Assembly (NCBI GenBank): GCA_023403475.1 | Contig: JAEYEL010000039.1 | Location: forward strand, 1 to 13,061 | Length of the DNA: 13,061 bases | Origin: Actinomycetes bacterium | GTDB taxonomy: Bacteria > Actinomycetota > Coriobacteriia > Coriobacteriales > Eggerthellaceae | Direction: 5' to 3' | Notes under the pieces: model-generated | What the model was told of the DNA's origin: nothing | The model's database searches: none | Seen by the model: the letters and a program-made list of their open reading frames with translations, nothing else | Shown: positions 1-7,573 of the stretch, in pieces | Numbering within the stretch: position 1 is the stretch's first letter | How the letters are laid out: every line of letters starts with the position of its first letter | Translations under genes and position numbers: made by a program

Positions 1-1018
1 ATCTCGGCTTGTCACCGTCTACATAAAATTCGGTGGAGACTCCGTTCAGCGTGACCGACTCCAGCGGACGAACGGTGCGCAGGGTCATGCCGTAGATCAC
101 GATGCAGCTCTTGCCCTCATCGAGCACGGTGACATAAGAGCCCTCGGGCAGACTCTTGCCGTTGAGGGTGATGTCATCGGCGGAAATGCCGTTGAAGGTG
201 TAGCCGTCTTTGGCTTTCAGTCGAACCTGATACTGGTACTGCCCATCCTTATCAAAAGCGGTAAGGCGCTCATCACCCTCATTATACCAGCCATCATCGG
301 AATACCAATGGGCCACGGTTTCGGTGGTGAACTCGTCGGTCTTTTCCCGCTTTCCCCAAGATTCATAGAGAATATCATATTTATCCATGTTGACGCCTGC
401 CCGTCTGGCCGACGCCTGCGGGGCTTCGCCGTCCTTATAGTCCAGCTTCACATTCTCCACGGCGGCGGAGGTGATGACCTTATCTTCGCTGTCGCCTGTG
501 ACAGAAATATACATATAATGGTGATATGCGATTCTGAAGCCCGAATCTACCATTTTAAGATTGCCGTAGGTTGGATTTCCCAGATTGAAACCATCCCGAT
601 AAACTTCGGTTGTATTCTTATCGAATTTATACTTGCTGCTTTCGGGCTGGAAAACAATACAGTAGGTGTACTTTTTTCCGACTTCAAGCTTGGTTATTTG
701 TTTGTCGGAATCAATCCAAGCCATTTCAAGTGGGTTGGAATGCCAGTAGTATCCCGTCGGAACAACAACATTGGTCTCCCCCGGCTTATCCTTTACTTCT
801 TCGATATATTCATCGTAGATCGTGTAATGCGCATTACTGCCTGTTACACTCGCCATTTTTTTCGGGGTTTCGCCCGCCTTGTAAGACAGGTCGGCAAAGG
901 TAAAATCAACCCTGTCAATGACAGTCGGGTCTGCGGCAAAGGCCGTCACTGGCACCAGCGACAACACCATGCAGAACGCGAGCAGCATGCGCCATGGCCT
1001 TTTTGATCTTGCTTTCAT
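1..1018 (-). CDS. Secreted repeat-containing surface protein, N-terminal part (runs off left edge)
   Basis: The minus frame is open from the ATG at 1018 to the window edge, 339 codons without a stop. AAAGGAG lies about 9 nt before the ATG. Residues 1-28 form a Sec signal peptide: basic start (KARSKRPWR), hydrophobic core (MLLAFCMVLSLVPV) and an AFA-A cleavage site. The mature part has a tandem repeat with a Y-[KV]-x-G-[DE]-x-P motif at residues 46-52 (YKAGETP), 194-200 (YKDGEAP) and 332-338 (YVDGDKP), so units are about 140-148 residues and rich in Tyr, Asp and Lys. I do not recognise a named domain. The design fits an extracellular adhesin or wall-associated beta-sandwich protein, but no anchor (LPXTG, SLH) is visible because the C-terminus is outside. 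The reading frame is clear; the function is inferred only from secretion and repeats. Confidence 0.85.
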   Translation of the reverse strand, partial: MKARSKRPWRMLLAFCMVLSLVPVTAFAADPTVIDRVDFTFADLSYKAGETPKKMASVTGSNAHYTIYDEYIEEVKDKPGETNVVVPTGYYWHSNPLEMAWIDSDKQITKLEVGKKYTYCIVFQPESSKYKFDKNTTEVYRDGFNLGNPTYGNLKMVDSGFRIAYHHYMYISVTGDSEDKVITSAAVENVKLDYKDGEAPQASARRAGVNMDKYDILYESWGKREKTDEFTTETVAHWYSDDGWYNEGDERLTAFDKDGQYQYQVRLKAKDGYTFNGISADDITLNGKSLPEGSYVTVLDEGKSCIVIYGMTLRTVRPLESVTLNGVSTEFYVDGDKPR

Positions 1019-1129
1019 ATTGGTTTGCTCCTTTTTGCGGCTGTTTCGCATTTTTGTGACCATCTTGCACGAAAATGCTTGCGGTTTTCCTTTGTCTTTC
1101 TTTTTACCATGTACCAAAGCATGATTTCA

Positions 1130-1171
1130 GCCGATTTTCCGAAGTGTCAATTGACTCTTCGGAAAATCGGC
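1130..1171. repeat. 42-bp near-perfect palindrome
   Basis: Two perfect 15-base arms, GCCGATTTTCCGAAG at 1130-1144 and its reverse complement at 1157-1171, flank a 12-base centre that is itself GTCAATTGAC with one T/T mismatch. Apart from that pair, all 42 positions are self-complementary around 1150.5. No T-run follows on either strand, so a plain intrinsic terminator is unlikely. It lies about 110 bases upstream of the surface-protein start, so an operator, a cruciform-forming site or a relic of a mobile-element end are possible. Confidence 0.85.
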
Positions 1172-1421
1172 GCGAAAACGCCCTTTTCTTTTGTGAAGAA
1201 AATCTGTGTAATGTTGCCAAGCAAGCCACAGTGTGCAGTATCTGCAAGCCTTTATGCACGTTTTCCAACCAAATTTTTCTCATATCGACATGTTTTCCAA
1301 CATCTTAACAGCAGCCCCTGGCAATCAACCTGCACTTCCAAAGACGGAAATCCGGGCTTCCGTATCTACGAAGACTTTAGCAGCACGCCGCCGCTATTGC
1401 TGTACTTCGATTCGCCCAGTC

Positions 1422-1538
1422 GATTTAGAGGCCTGTATCGTCCATTGGAATACGAAATGCAGGCAGAAAAAGCTGAAAGGACTGACCCCGGAGGAATTCC
1501 GGAATCAGTCCTTGATTGCGCCTAGCCGTCGGTTTTAA
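1422..1538 (+). pseudogene. IS3-family transposase, C-terminal remnant
   Basis: In the plus frame ending with TAA at 1536-1538 the peptide contains IVHWNTKCRQKKLKGLTPEEF followed by RNQSL. This matches the typical end of IS3-type integrase-core transposases, where a Y-I-x-W/Y-Y-N segment is followed by R-x-x-x-x-L-x-G-L-T-P-E-E-F/Y-R. Upstream of about residue DLEA the frame no longer looks like a transposase: the DDE core and OrfA are absent, so only about 35 codons survive. No clear terminal inverted repeats bracket the fragment. It indicates an old insertion followed by deletion. Confidence 0.65.
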
Positions 1539-1620
1539 TTACCGCGCCCAGGAAATAGAAGGCAATTCAATGTTGCCGAGAATCTTTCGAGATGCAGAGC
1601 GCGTGAATCTCGAACGAACG

Positions 1621-1738
1621 CTGCACGTCTCGGCTCTTGGGGACATGCAAGTTCTTGAGCCGCATGTCCAGGTCTTGGGCTGCACGCCCCAGCTCTTGGA
1701 ACACTCGGGTTCTTAGACTACACGTCCAGATTCTTGAA
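1621..1738. repeat. Six degenerate ~20-bp tandem repeats overlapping the permease 3' end
   Basis: The core CTTG (once CTTA) recurs at 1636, 1654, 1674, 1695, 1712 and 1733, spaced 17-21 bases, usually preceded by a CACGTCC-like block (cacgtctcgg, cgcatgtcca, cacgcccca, cacgtccaga). The unit at 1719-1738 encodes the last residues of the permease (KNLDV) and its stop, so on the minus strand the array reads as extra diverged copies of that gene's 3' end. The copies also give inverted repeats, for example GGACATGC at 1641-1648 with GCATGTCC at 1662-1669, which could fold in the 3' UTR. Confidence 0.55.
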
Positions 1739-3121
1739 AGCGTCGGGCACTTCCTTGAAACCCTTCGACTTCACGGCGCAGACAATGAACCCGGCAACGA
1801 GCCAGCCCACACCGAGCGCATAGGTCAAAGGGTCGAAACCGGTGAACACGTAAGCCAAGATAAGGATGCCAAGCCACGGGCAGATGAGGTACTTCACCCA
1901 GTCGCTCGCGGTGGCGCGTTTGCCGTTTCGAATGAAGAAATACCAGAACACAGCGAAATTCAGCATGATGAACGAGCCCAAGGCACCGAAATTCACCAAG
2001 GTGGCCAAGTCGGCCATGGTAAGAACCAGCGACAACGCCATGCCCACCGCGCCAATGAACACCGCGCCCACCCAGGGGGTTTGGAATTTAGGATGTACTT
2101 TGCCGAATACGCGCGGAATCACGGCATCGCGCCCCATGGAATACAGCAGGCGCGAGGCGGCCAGCTGGGCGTTCATGATGTTGGCGATGCCGATGGCCAC
2201 AATGTTGATGACGAGCATGATTCTCATGAACAGGTCGCCACCTATCATCTGGCAGCCGTAGAACCAAGCGCTCTCGGCATGTTCGGGACTCCAGCTCTGC
2301 CAATCGGGCTGCACGAGGGAGGCGATGTAGGTCTGGGCGACGAAGCAGACGATGATGATGCCCAAAGCGATGAGGATGCCGCGCCCGATGTTCTTTTCAG
2401 GATGGTTGGTTTCCTCCGCCAAGGTGGAGATGCCGTCGAATCCGAGAAAGTTCAGAGCTGCGATGGAGATGCCTGCCGCCAGGAAGTGGGCATCCACCTT
2501 GCCGGGTTGCCACAGCGGGTCGGCGTTGAACTCGCCGGCACCGCCACCGCCCAAGATGAAGTTACAGCCCAGGGCGATAAACGCGATAACGGCCAGAATC
2601 TCGACGGCGAAGATGACGAAGTCGATGCCGCGGGTCATGGCGATGCCGCGGATGTTCACGAAAGTGTTGAACGCCACGAACACGATAACCCACAGATACC
2701 AAGGGCTGTTCGGTACGAGTATGGTGCCCCAGTTCGCCACCATGACGTACAGCAGCGCCGGAGTGATGCAGTAGTCCATCAGAATAAGCCAACCGGAAAT
2801 GAAGCCCACATGAGGGTTGATGCCGCGCTGCACATAAGAGTACACCGAGCCGGCAATGGGAAACTTGTTGCTCATGCGCACGTAGCTGAGTGCAGTAAAG
2901 AAGATGGCGACAAAGCCCACGATGTAGACGAGCGTGGACATGCCGAGGGCATCCTGCTGCACAAGACCCCAAATGGAATGCGGGGCGATGATAACCATGA
3001 ACAGCACGCCGTACAGAACGACGTCCCAAAGACCCATGCCACGACGTAGCTCCTGCTTGTAGCCGAATTGCTCAAGGGACGAGTTGTCCGTCGAGTTCGG
3101 CGGTTGAATGGGTTTTGACAT
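1718..3121 (-). CDS. APC-superfamily permease, PuuP-like (amino acid/polyamine type)
   Basis: A cytoplasmic-membrane carrier of about 467 residues, normal for this superfamily, with roughly 12 hydrophobic segments. Family marks are FPIAGSVYSY (87-96) followed by INPHVGFISGWLILMDY (101-117), and GFDGISTLAEET (227-238). Both closely resemble the E. coli putrescine importer PuuP pattern as I know it (FPEAGSAYTY, INPHVGFMVGW, GFDAVTTLSEET). I chose the ATG at 3121 over the one at 3166 because GAGAGGAAA sits just before it and the preceding 15 residues are charged and unlike the family. It follows the amidase gene by 54 bases on the same strand, so the two are probably co-transcribed, and the permease likely imports the amidase substrate or a related amine. 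Substrate identity is not visible; an amino acid is equally possible. Confidence 0.88.
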   Translation of the reverse strand: MSKPIQPPNSTDNSSLEQFGYKQELRRGMGLWDVVLYGVLFMVIIAPHSIWGLVQQDALGMSTLVYIVGFVAIFFTALSYVRMSNKFPIAGSVYSYVQRGINPHVGFISGWLILMDYCITPALLYVMVANWGTILVPNSPWYLWVIVFVAFNTFVNIRGIAMTRGIDFVIFAVEILAVIAFIALGCNFILGGGGAGEFNADPLWQPGKVDAHFLAAGISIAALNFLGFDGISTLAEETNHPEKNIGRGILIALGIIIVCFVAQTYIASLVQPDWQSWSPEHAESAWFYGCQMIGGDLFMRIMLVINIVAIGIANIMNAQLAASRLLYSMGRDAVIPRVFGKVHPKFQTPWVGAVFIGAVGMALSLVLTMADLATLVNFGALGSFIMLNFAVFWYFFIRNGKRATASDWVKYLICPWLGILILAYVFTGFDPLTYALGVGWLVAGFIVCAVKSKGFKEVPDAFKNLDV

Positions 3122-3175
3122 TTCGGTTTCCTCTCTTTCCCTTCCATGTCTTATTTCTTTTTGCAAACAGCACCC

Positions 3176-4081
3176 CTAGCCCACCAACGGCGGGAACTGG
3201 GGCAGCTTCGGCGTGCCAATGCGCAGGGACAGCTGTATCTGGCAAGGCTTGCACCCTTGGCTGATCTCCACATCGCTTTGCACCGACATGTACATATAGG
3301 TATCGACGGCATCCCACCCGGTGATGCGCATCAACAGGCGCTGAATCTCCTTCGAGGCGCACTTCAGAGCTTCGTTGTATTCTTGGGCGCTGGCGTTCAC
3401 GTACCACCTGCCGGCCGGCCCAAACGTTTCCAGCACGGGCCAGTGAAGCTCGAAGTTCTTCAACAGGCTCACGCGCACGGTGATTTCCGCAGCAATCTCG
3501 ATGCCGGTGCCGCAGAGTTCCGCGTCGCCCATGGTGGCGTGCACATCGCCCATCTGCAGCAGAGCGCCGGGAACCCGCACGGGAAAGTACAGGCGGGTGC
3601 CCTTGGTGATAAGCTTGTTGTCCATGTTGCCGCCGTGGTCACCCACGTAACCGTCGGCGATGGCGCCTTCGGCGGGCGCCGTGCCGATGACGCCGATCAT
3701 GGGGTTGATGGGAAAACGCACGCCGTTGAAATCGGCCATGCCGTCGGCTATTCTGATCTTCTTCGTGCGATATTCGGTTCCCTCGAAGAGCGGCCCACAG
3801 TGGTCGTCGGTGGCAATGGTTCCCTCGTCGGCCACCTGAATATCGTAGATATCCACCACGAGCACATCGCCCACTTCGGCGCCCTCCACATAGACAGGAC
3901 CGGCGGCGGGGTTGGCGATGTCGTAAGAAAAGTCTGCATCGCACATGGTGATGGACTCGTCGGTCAAGCGCCCTGAGAAACAATCGAGGCTCTTGAACAT
4001 CAGGACCTCGCCGGGTTGGGCTGTATAGCACGGCGGGTTGTCCTTAGAGAACGCATAGACCTTGTCTTCGATAACCTGCAT
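3176..4081 (-). CDS. Acetamidase/formamidase family protein (FmdA/AmdA)
   Basis: A cytosolic hydrolase of 301 residues, expected to cleave a short-chain amide to its acid plus ammonia. The family fingerprint is clear: NPMIGVIGTAP (126-136), GDHGGNMD (147-154), then ALLQMGDVHATMGDAELCG (173-191) continuing into TGIE. The His/Asp/Glu-rich blocks match those of metal-dependent FmdA_AmdA enzymes. The length fits the shorter bacterial members. The start is well supported: AAGGAGG lies 5 bases before the ATG. It is the first gene of a likely operon with the downstream PuuP-like permease. Formamide, acetamide or an amide from polyamine or amino-acid breakdown could be the substrate; the sequence does not decide. 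A 12-bp direct repeat lies about 125 bases upstream. Confidence 0.92.
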   Translation of the reverse strand: MQVIEDKVYAFSKDNPPCYTAQPGEVLMFKSLDCFSGRLTDESITMCDADFSYDIANPAAGPVYVEGAEVGDVLVVDIYDIQVADEGTIATDDHCGPLFEGTEYRTKKIRIADGMADFNGVRFPINPMIGVIGTAPAEGAIADGYVGDHGGNMDNKLITKGTRLYFPVRVPGALLQMGDVHATMGDAELCGTGIEIAAEITVRVSLLKNFELHWPVLETFGPAGRWYVNASAQEYNEALKCASKEIQRLLMRITGWDAVDTYMYMSVQSDVEISQGCKPCQIQLSLRIGTPKLPQFPPLVG

Positions 4082-4205
4082 GGTTTCCTCCTTTGCGAAC
4101 CGGAGCCAGGCGCGCTTTTTGTCGCCTGCAAACGATGGAAACCATGATACTATTACTCATCTTTTAATCGCAATACGCAAGATGACTTTTTGCATTTCTC
4201 GTTGC

Positions 4206-4230
4206 GTTTAATTTGACTGTTTAATTTGAC
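4206..4230. repeat. Tandem 12-bp direct repeat upstream of the amidase operon
   Basis: GTTTAATTTGAC occurs at 4206-4217 and again at 4219-4230, a 13-base period. A looser pair, TCTCGTTGCG (4197-4206) and TCTCGTCGCG (4241-4250), brackets it. The repeat lies about 125-150 bases before the amidase ATG, on the promoter side, and outside the nuclease frame that ends at 4310. It could be a regulator-binding pair; no regulator gene is next to it. TTGCGA plus TAGTAT-like boxes near 4145-4175 could be the operon promoter but the spacing is poor. Confidence 0.5.
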
Positions 4231-4309
4231 AACTAACGCTTCTCGTCGCGAATAGCTCAAGGGCACGTTCGCAAACCCATCAGTGGATCCTTGCGGCACA
4301 GGCTGGCCC

Positions 4310-5455
4310 TCAATCGCCCTTTGGAGGGATGAATTCTTGAAAACCTTGACCTTCATCGGCGATTTCGCGATCGTTGCTATGCTGTAGGGCGAACATCGTC
4401 TTTTGGTTTTCTATTTCAGCTCGTAACTCATCCTCACTCGGCAAATAGAGCTGATACTTTGAAGCAAAAAGCTGCTTATTATCATGAAGCACGGAGTATC
4501 GAGCGATGGTATCGCTCGTCTCGGAGCATAAGACAATGCCCAAAGTGGGGTTGTCGCCCTTTCCGCGCTTGAACTCATCATACATGCGGACATACATATC
4601 CATTTGCCCCACATCCTGATGCGTAACCTTACTTGTCTTAAGGTCGATAAGAACAAAGCATTTAAGAATATAGTTATAGAACACCAAATCGATGAAATAG
4701 TCGTCGAGATCGGTTTTTATGCGCTGTTGGCGCGCTACAAAGGCGTAGCCCTTACCCAGCTCCATCAAGAACTTTTGCAGATTAGTGATGATGGCACCTT
4801 CAAGATCGCTCTCCAGATAGTCCTTATCCTGGGGAACACCCAAGAACTCGGCAATGACCGGGTTCTTGATGAACTCGAGACGGTTTGCCTGAAATTCGGC
4901 AGTTTTGTTCTGCATTTCAATAACAACAGGCTCAGTATTTTGCGACATGAGAAGGCGCTCGTAATAGAGCGTGCTTACATTGCGATCAAGAGTGCGCACG
5001 CTCCAATCCTGCTCGATGGCTTCTTTCTCGTACCAATCACGAATGGATTTCTTGTTCACACGGAGAAGCACCAAGTAGTGAGACCAAGAGAGAGTTGAGC
5101 CAGATTCTGACAACGCTGTTGTCAGAATCTCCGGATAGGCCTTATAGAACTGCGCAAAGCGGTATAAGGTGCGCGGTTCAAAGCCCTTACCATATTCCGT
5201 TGACAGCTACTTCGATAGAGTCTTGATAACCTGCTTTCCATATTCTGCTCTGTTTTCGCTGTTGAGCTCTTCTTCGACAATGCGCTTACCAAGAAGCCAG
5301 TTTCGGCGCAAAAGGGCAACGTTTACAGCCTTCTGAGCAAATGACCTTGATTCTTCGATGATGGCCTTTGCGTCGTCGAAAAGGCTCTCGCTATTGGCGT
5401 ATCTAATTTCGTTTACGGAAGACGAAAGAGCGTTGCCATTGATAGTGTTTGCCAT
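4310..5455 (-). pseudogene. YhcG/DUF1016-type PDDEXK nuclease interrupted by an in-frame amber codon
   Basis: One continuous minus frame from the ATG at 5455 (GAGGAGG about 8 bases upstream) to the TGA at 4310 encodes about 380 residues, the normal size for this family, but codon 83 is TAG (5207-5209). Before it lies the N-terminal winged-helix-like part (ALLRRNWLLGKRIVEEEL, YGKQVIKTLSK). After it the family sequence resumes without a frame change (LSTEYGKGFEPRTLYRFAQF). The nuclease core is intact: FIDLVFYN (D256), LIDLKTSK (D271, K273), and GQMDMY (Q284). At the stop position relatives usually carry an acidic residue (LSKEL...), so one GAG-to-TAG change would explain it. Family members are predicted nucleases tied to restriction or mobile elements. 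Alternatives are suppression of the amber codon, or separate translation of the C-terminal part, whose only nearby start is a TTG with no ribosome site. Confidence 0.85.
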
Positions 5456-5552
5456 TCTCTGCACCTCCTCGATAGAATATCCAGCCAGTTTTTGGAAAGC
5501 AACTTCCATGCAAGTTTAGCACTTCTTCATTCATGGCTCACAGCAAAGACCG

Positions 5553-5580
5553 AGAATCGGCTGCCAGAGCAGCCGATTCT
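5553..5580. terminator. Stem-loop, possible weak or bidirectional terminator
   Basis: AGAATCGGCTG (5553-5563) pairs perfectly with CAGCCGATTCT (5570-5580) around a 6-base loop. The plus-strand side is followed by a pyrimidine-rich tract (TCCTTCCTC), the minus side by CGGTCTTTG, so U-tracts are weak on both. It lies about 100 bases upstream of the nuclease start and about 275 bases past the symporter stop. It may end symporter transcription before the nuclease gene. Confidence 0.45.
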
Positions 5581-5655
5581 TCCTTCCTCGACGGGAAGGT
5601 TTCGCTTATCAAGGTAGCAGCAAATCGCGATGTCTGCATAACCGGAAAGCATGCG

Positions 5656-5686
5656 AGCCATGGAACATTCAAGATGTTCCATGGCT
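5656..5686. repeat. 13-bp perfect inverted repeat
   Basis: AGCCATGGAACAT (5656-5668) and its reverse complement (5674-5686) flank a 5-base loop. It has no U-tract on either strand, so it is more likely an RNA structure, an operator or part of a mobile repeat than a terminator. Confidence 0.7.
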
Positions 5687-5854
5687 GAAAGGAGATTGGC
5701 TGCCGGGCGAGGCTGCCGGGCAGGATCAAAAACCAGCGCTGATAGCCAAGACTGGCAGTCGGCGACTCCGCACGTTACAAAACCTGCTGAATGGATACGC
5801 CACATGGAAGCGAAAATCGCTGCAGAGAAACATTTTTATTCGCAAGAACTTCCA

Positions 5855-7519
5855 TCAAGCTGGGGCTTCGCCTGTCTGGCTCTTCGACAAGGATCTGCTG
5901 CCGTTGCCGCCGCTGCTAGTGTCGTTACCGAATCTGATGCCGCCGGCGTGTTCGCCGCCGTTGCCGTTCTTCATGCGCTCAAGCTCGGCTTCCAGCGCTT
6001 GGACATATTCACGGTCGATGGCGCCTTCCGCATGCGGCGGATCGACCTCGAAGGGAACGGGCTTGGTGAACAGGCTCACCACAGGAACGATGACAAGCGA
6101 AAGCACCATAGCCAGCGCACCGCAGTTGATGGGCGACGCGATAAGCGGCGTGCCTACGAAGCCCGCTATCATGTTTCCCGTGGTCAGGCCAACGCCCACG
6201 ATGAAGCTTGCCCACACGGCCGGACGCGACACACGTCCCCAGTAAAGCCCCCACAGAAACGGCCCCAGAAAGGCGCCGGCAAGGGCACCCCACGATATGC
6301 CCATGAGCTGCGCGATGAACGTGATAGACGAGCGGTACTGCACCAGAGCAAGCCCCGCCGATATCACGATGAAGACCACCAGCAGCACACGCATGTAGCC
6401 AAGCTGCTTTTTCTCGCTCATGTCCTTCACCACGTTGCCCTTGATGAGGTCGAGCGTGAGCGTGCTCGACGAGGTGAGCACGAGCGAGGAAAGCGTGGAC
6501 ATGGAGGCGGAAAGCACCAGCACAATAACGACTCCGATAAGAATATCGGGTAGGGTGGAGAGCATGGTGGGGATAATGGAGTCGTATACCGGCTGCCCGT
6601 TCGCGCCCATTTCCACCTGATCGGCGTAAAGTCGACCGAACCCTCCGAGAAAGTAACTGCCACCCGCCACGACGAATGCGAACAACGTGGATATGATGGC
6701 GCCCTGCTTCACGGCCGGGCCGCTTTTGATGGCGTAGAACTTCTGCACCATTTGCGGCAAGCCCCATGTTCCCAAGCTGGTCAGGATGACCACGCCTAAA
6801 AGATTCAGCGGATCGGGGCCGAACATGCTCGTGAACGGGCCTTCCATAGGCGAAAGCTCCGAAGACAGAGACGACAGGTCTGTTATGGCCTGCGTGAACC
6901 CGCCGTTATTCACCAGCACGGCCGCCACGACCGCAACAATGCCTATGAGCATGACGATGCCTTGCAGAAAATCGTTCATCACCGTGGCCATGTATCCACC
7001 AACGACTACGTAAATGCAGGTCACAACAGCCATACCGATCACGCACACTTCGTAGGGCAAACCGAACGCCATACCGAACAGACGCGAAAGGCCGTTGTAG
7101 ACGCTTGCGGTGTAGGGAATGAGGAACACGAAAATTATGGCTGCCGCCGCAATGCGCAAGCCCTTCGATCGGAAGCGCTCGCCGAAGAATTCAGGCATAG
7201 TGGTAGCTCCCAGCCTGTGTGTCATCTCGCGTGTGCGCGGGCCTAAGACCCACCATGCCAGAAGGCTTCCTAAAACGGCGTTGCCAATTCCCGCCCATAG
7301 CGCCGCAATGCCGTATTTCCATCCGAACTGACCAGCGTAGCCAACGAACACCACTGCGGAAAAATAGCTCGTGCCGAACGCGAACGCCGACATCCACGGT
7401 CCCACGTTGCGTCCTCCCAGCACGAATCCGTCGACGCTTTTCGTCGACCTTCTGCAATACACGCCCACTCCCACGGCCACGCCGATGAAAATGAGCACCA
7501 TACAAACCTTGACTAACAT
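5855..7519 (-). CDS. Sodium:solute symporter (SSS/SSF family)
   Basis: An integral membrane cotransporter of 554 residues with about 13 hydrophobic segments, the usual size and layout of the SSS family. The start has the expected GFVLGGRNVGPWMSAFAFGT (31-50), then SYFSAVVFVGYAGQFGWKYG, matching the G-G-R plus small-residue helix 1/2 pattern of Na+-coupled members. The central part has SASMSTLSSLVLTSSSTLTLD, a typical SSS segment near the second sodium site. After the last helix comes a charged helix (YVQALEAELERMKNG) and a Gly/Ser-rich tail of about 40 residues, an uncommon ending. GAAGGA lies about 10 bases before the ATG. The gene stands alone; parS and a terminator lie in its upstream region. 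Substrate cannot be told; organic acids, amino acids and pantothenate are all known for the family. Confidence 0.9.
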   Translation of the reverse strand: MLVKVCMVLIFIGVAVGVGVYCRRSTKSVDGFVLGGRNVGPWMSAFAFGTSYFSAVVFVGYAGQFGWKYGIAALWAGIGNAVLGSLLAWWVLGPRTREMTHRLGATTMPEFFGERFRSKGLRIAAAAIIFVFLIPYTASVYNGLSRLFGMAFGLPYEVCVIGMAVVTCIYVVVGGYMATVMNDFLQGIVMLIGIVAVVAAVLVNNGGFTQAITDLSSLSSELSPMEGPFTSMFGPDPLNLLGVVILTSLGTWGLPQMVQKFYAIKSGPAVKQGAIISTLFAFVVAGGSYFLGGFGRLYADQVEMGANGQPVYDSIIPTMLSTLPDILIGVVIVLVLSASMSTLSSLVLTSSSTLTLDLIKGNVVKDMSEKKQLGYMRVLLVVFIVISAGLALVQYRSSITFIAQLMGISWGALAGAFLGPFLWGLYWGRVSRPAVWASFIVGVGLTTGNMIAGFVGTPLIASPINCGALAMVLSLVIVPVVSLFTKPVPFEVDPPHAEGAIDREYVQALEAELERMKNGNGGEHAGGIRFGNDTSSGGNGSRSLSKSQTGEAPA

Positions 7520-7573
7520 GATAATAATTCCTTCTCTTTAGCCCGAAATGAAATGCAACTAACGTTGCTGGGC

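Larger units (their letters stand above)
1019..1717. other. Gene-poor intergenic region with palindrome, IS relic and short repeats
   Basis: About 700 bases separate the surface-protein start from the permease stop. The open frames here have neither ribosome sites nor recognisable products, apart from a transposase C-terminal remnant near 1422-1538. A 42-bp palindrome lies at 1130-1171, a smaller inverted repeat (ACGGAA/TTCCGT) near 1345-1363, a 9-bp stem AAGGACTGA/TCAGTCCTT inside the transposase remnant, and degenerate ~20-bp repeats at the right end. It looks like a decayed insertion zone. I could not pick a convincing promoter for the surface protein. Confidence 0.6.
5456..5854. other. 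Hairpin-rich intergenic spacer
   Basis: About 400 bases lie between the symporter stop and the nuclease start. A 92-codon minus frame is open here but has no ribosome site and its frame runs through the hairpins, so I do not call it. The spacer holds two strong stem-loops (5553-5580 and 5656-5686) and a direct repeat GGCTGCCGGGC near 5697-5724. It probably contains the 3' UTR of the symporter and the promoter of the nuclease gene, though I see no clear boxes. Confidence 0.5.

Noticed and set aside
1473..1513. Intrinsic terminator at AAGGACTGA/TCAGTCCTT
   Set aside because: The stem lies within the transposase remnant's coding sequence and no U-tract follows; kept only as a note in the intergenic entry.
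1637..3049. 470-codon plus-strand frame opposite the permease
   Set aside because: It is the antisense of a clear membrane carrier; its His/Asp-rich composition is the mirror of hydrophobic codons and it has no ribosome site.
4153..4356. 67-codon minus frame overlapping the nuclease 3' end
   Set aside because: No ribosome site and it crosses the direct repeats; overlap with the nuclease gene gives it no independent support.
5527..5805. 92-codon minus frame in the symporter-nuclease spacer
   Set aside because: No ribosome site, no recognisable domain, and it runs through two perfect hairpins that explain its sequence better.
5651..6553. 300-codon plus-strand frame
   Set aside because: Most of it is antisense to the symporter and it is rich in His/Arg in the usual shadow manner.
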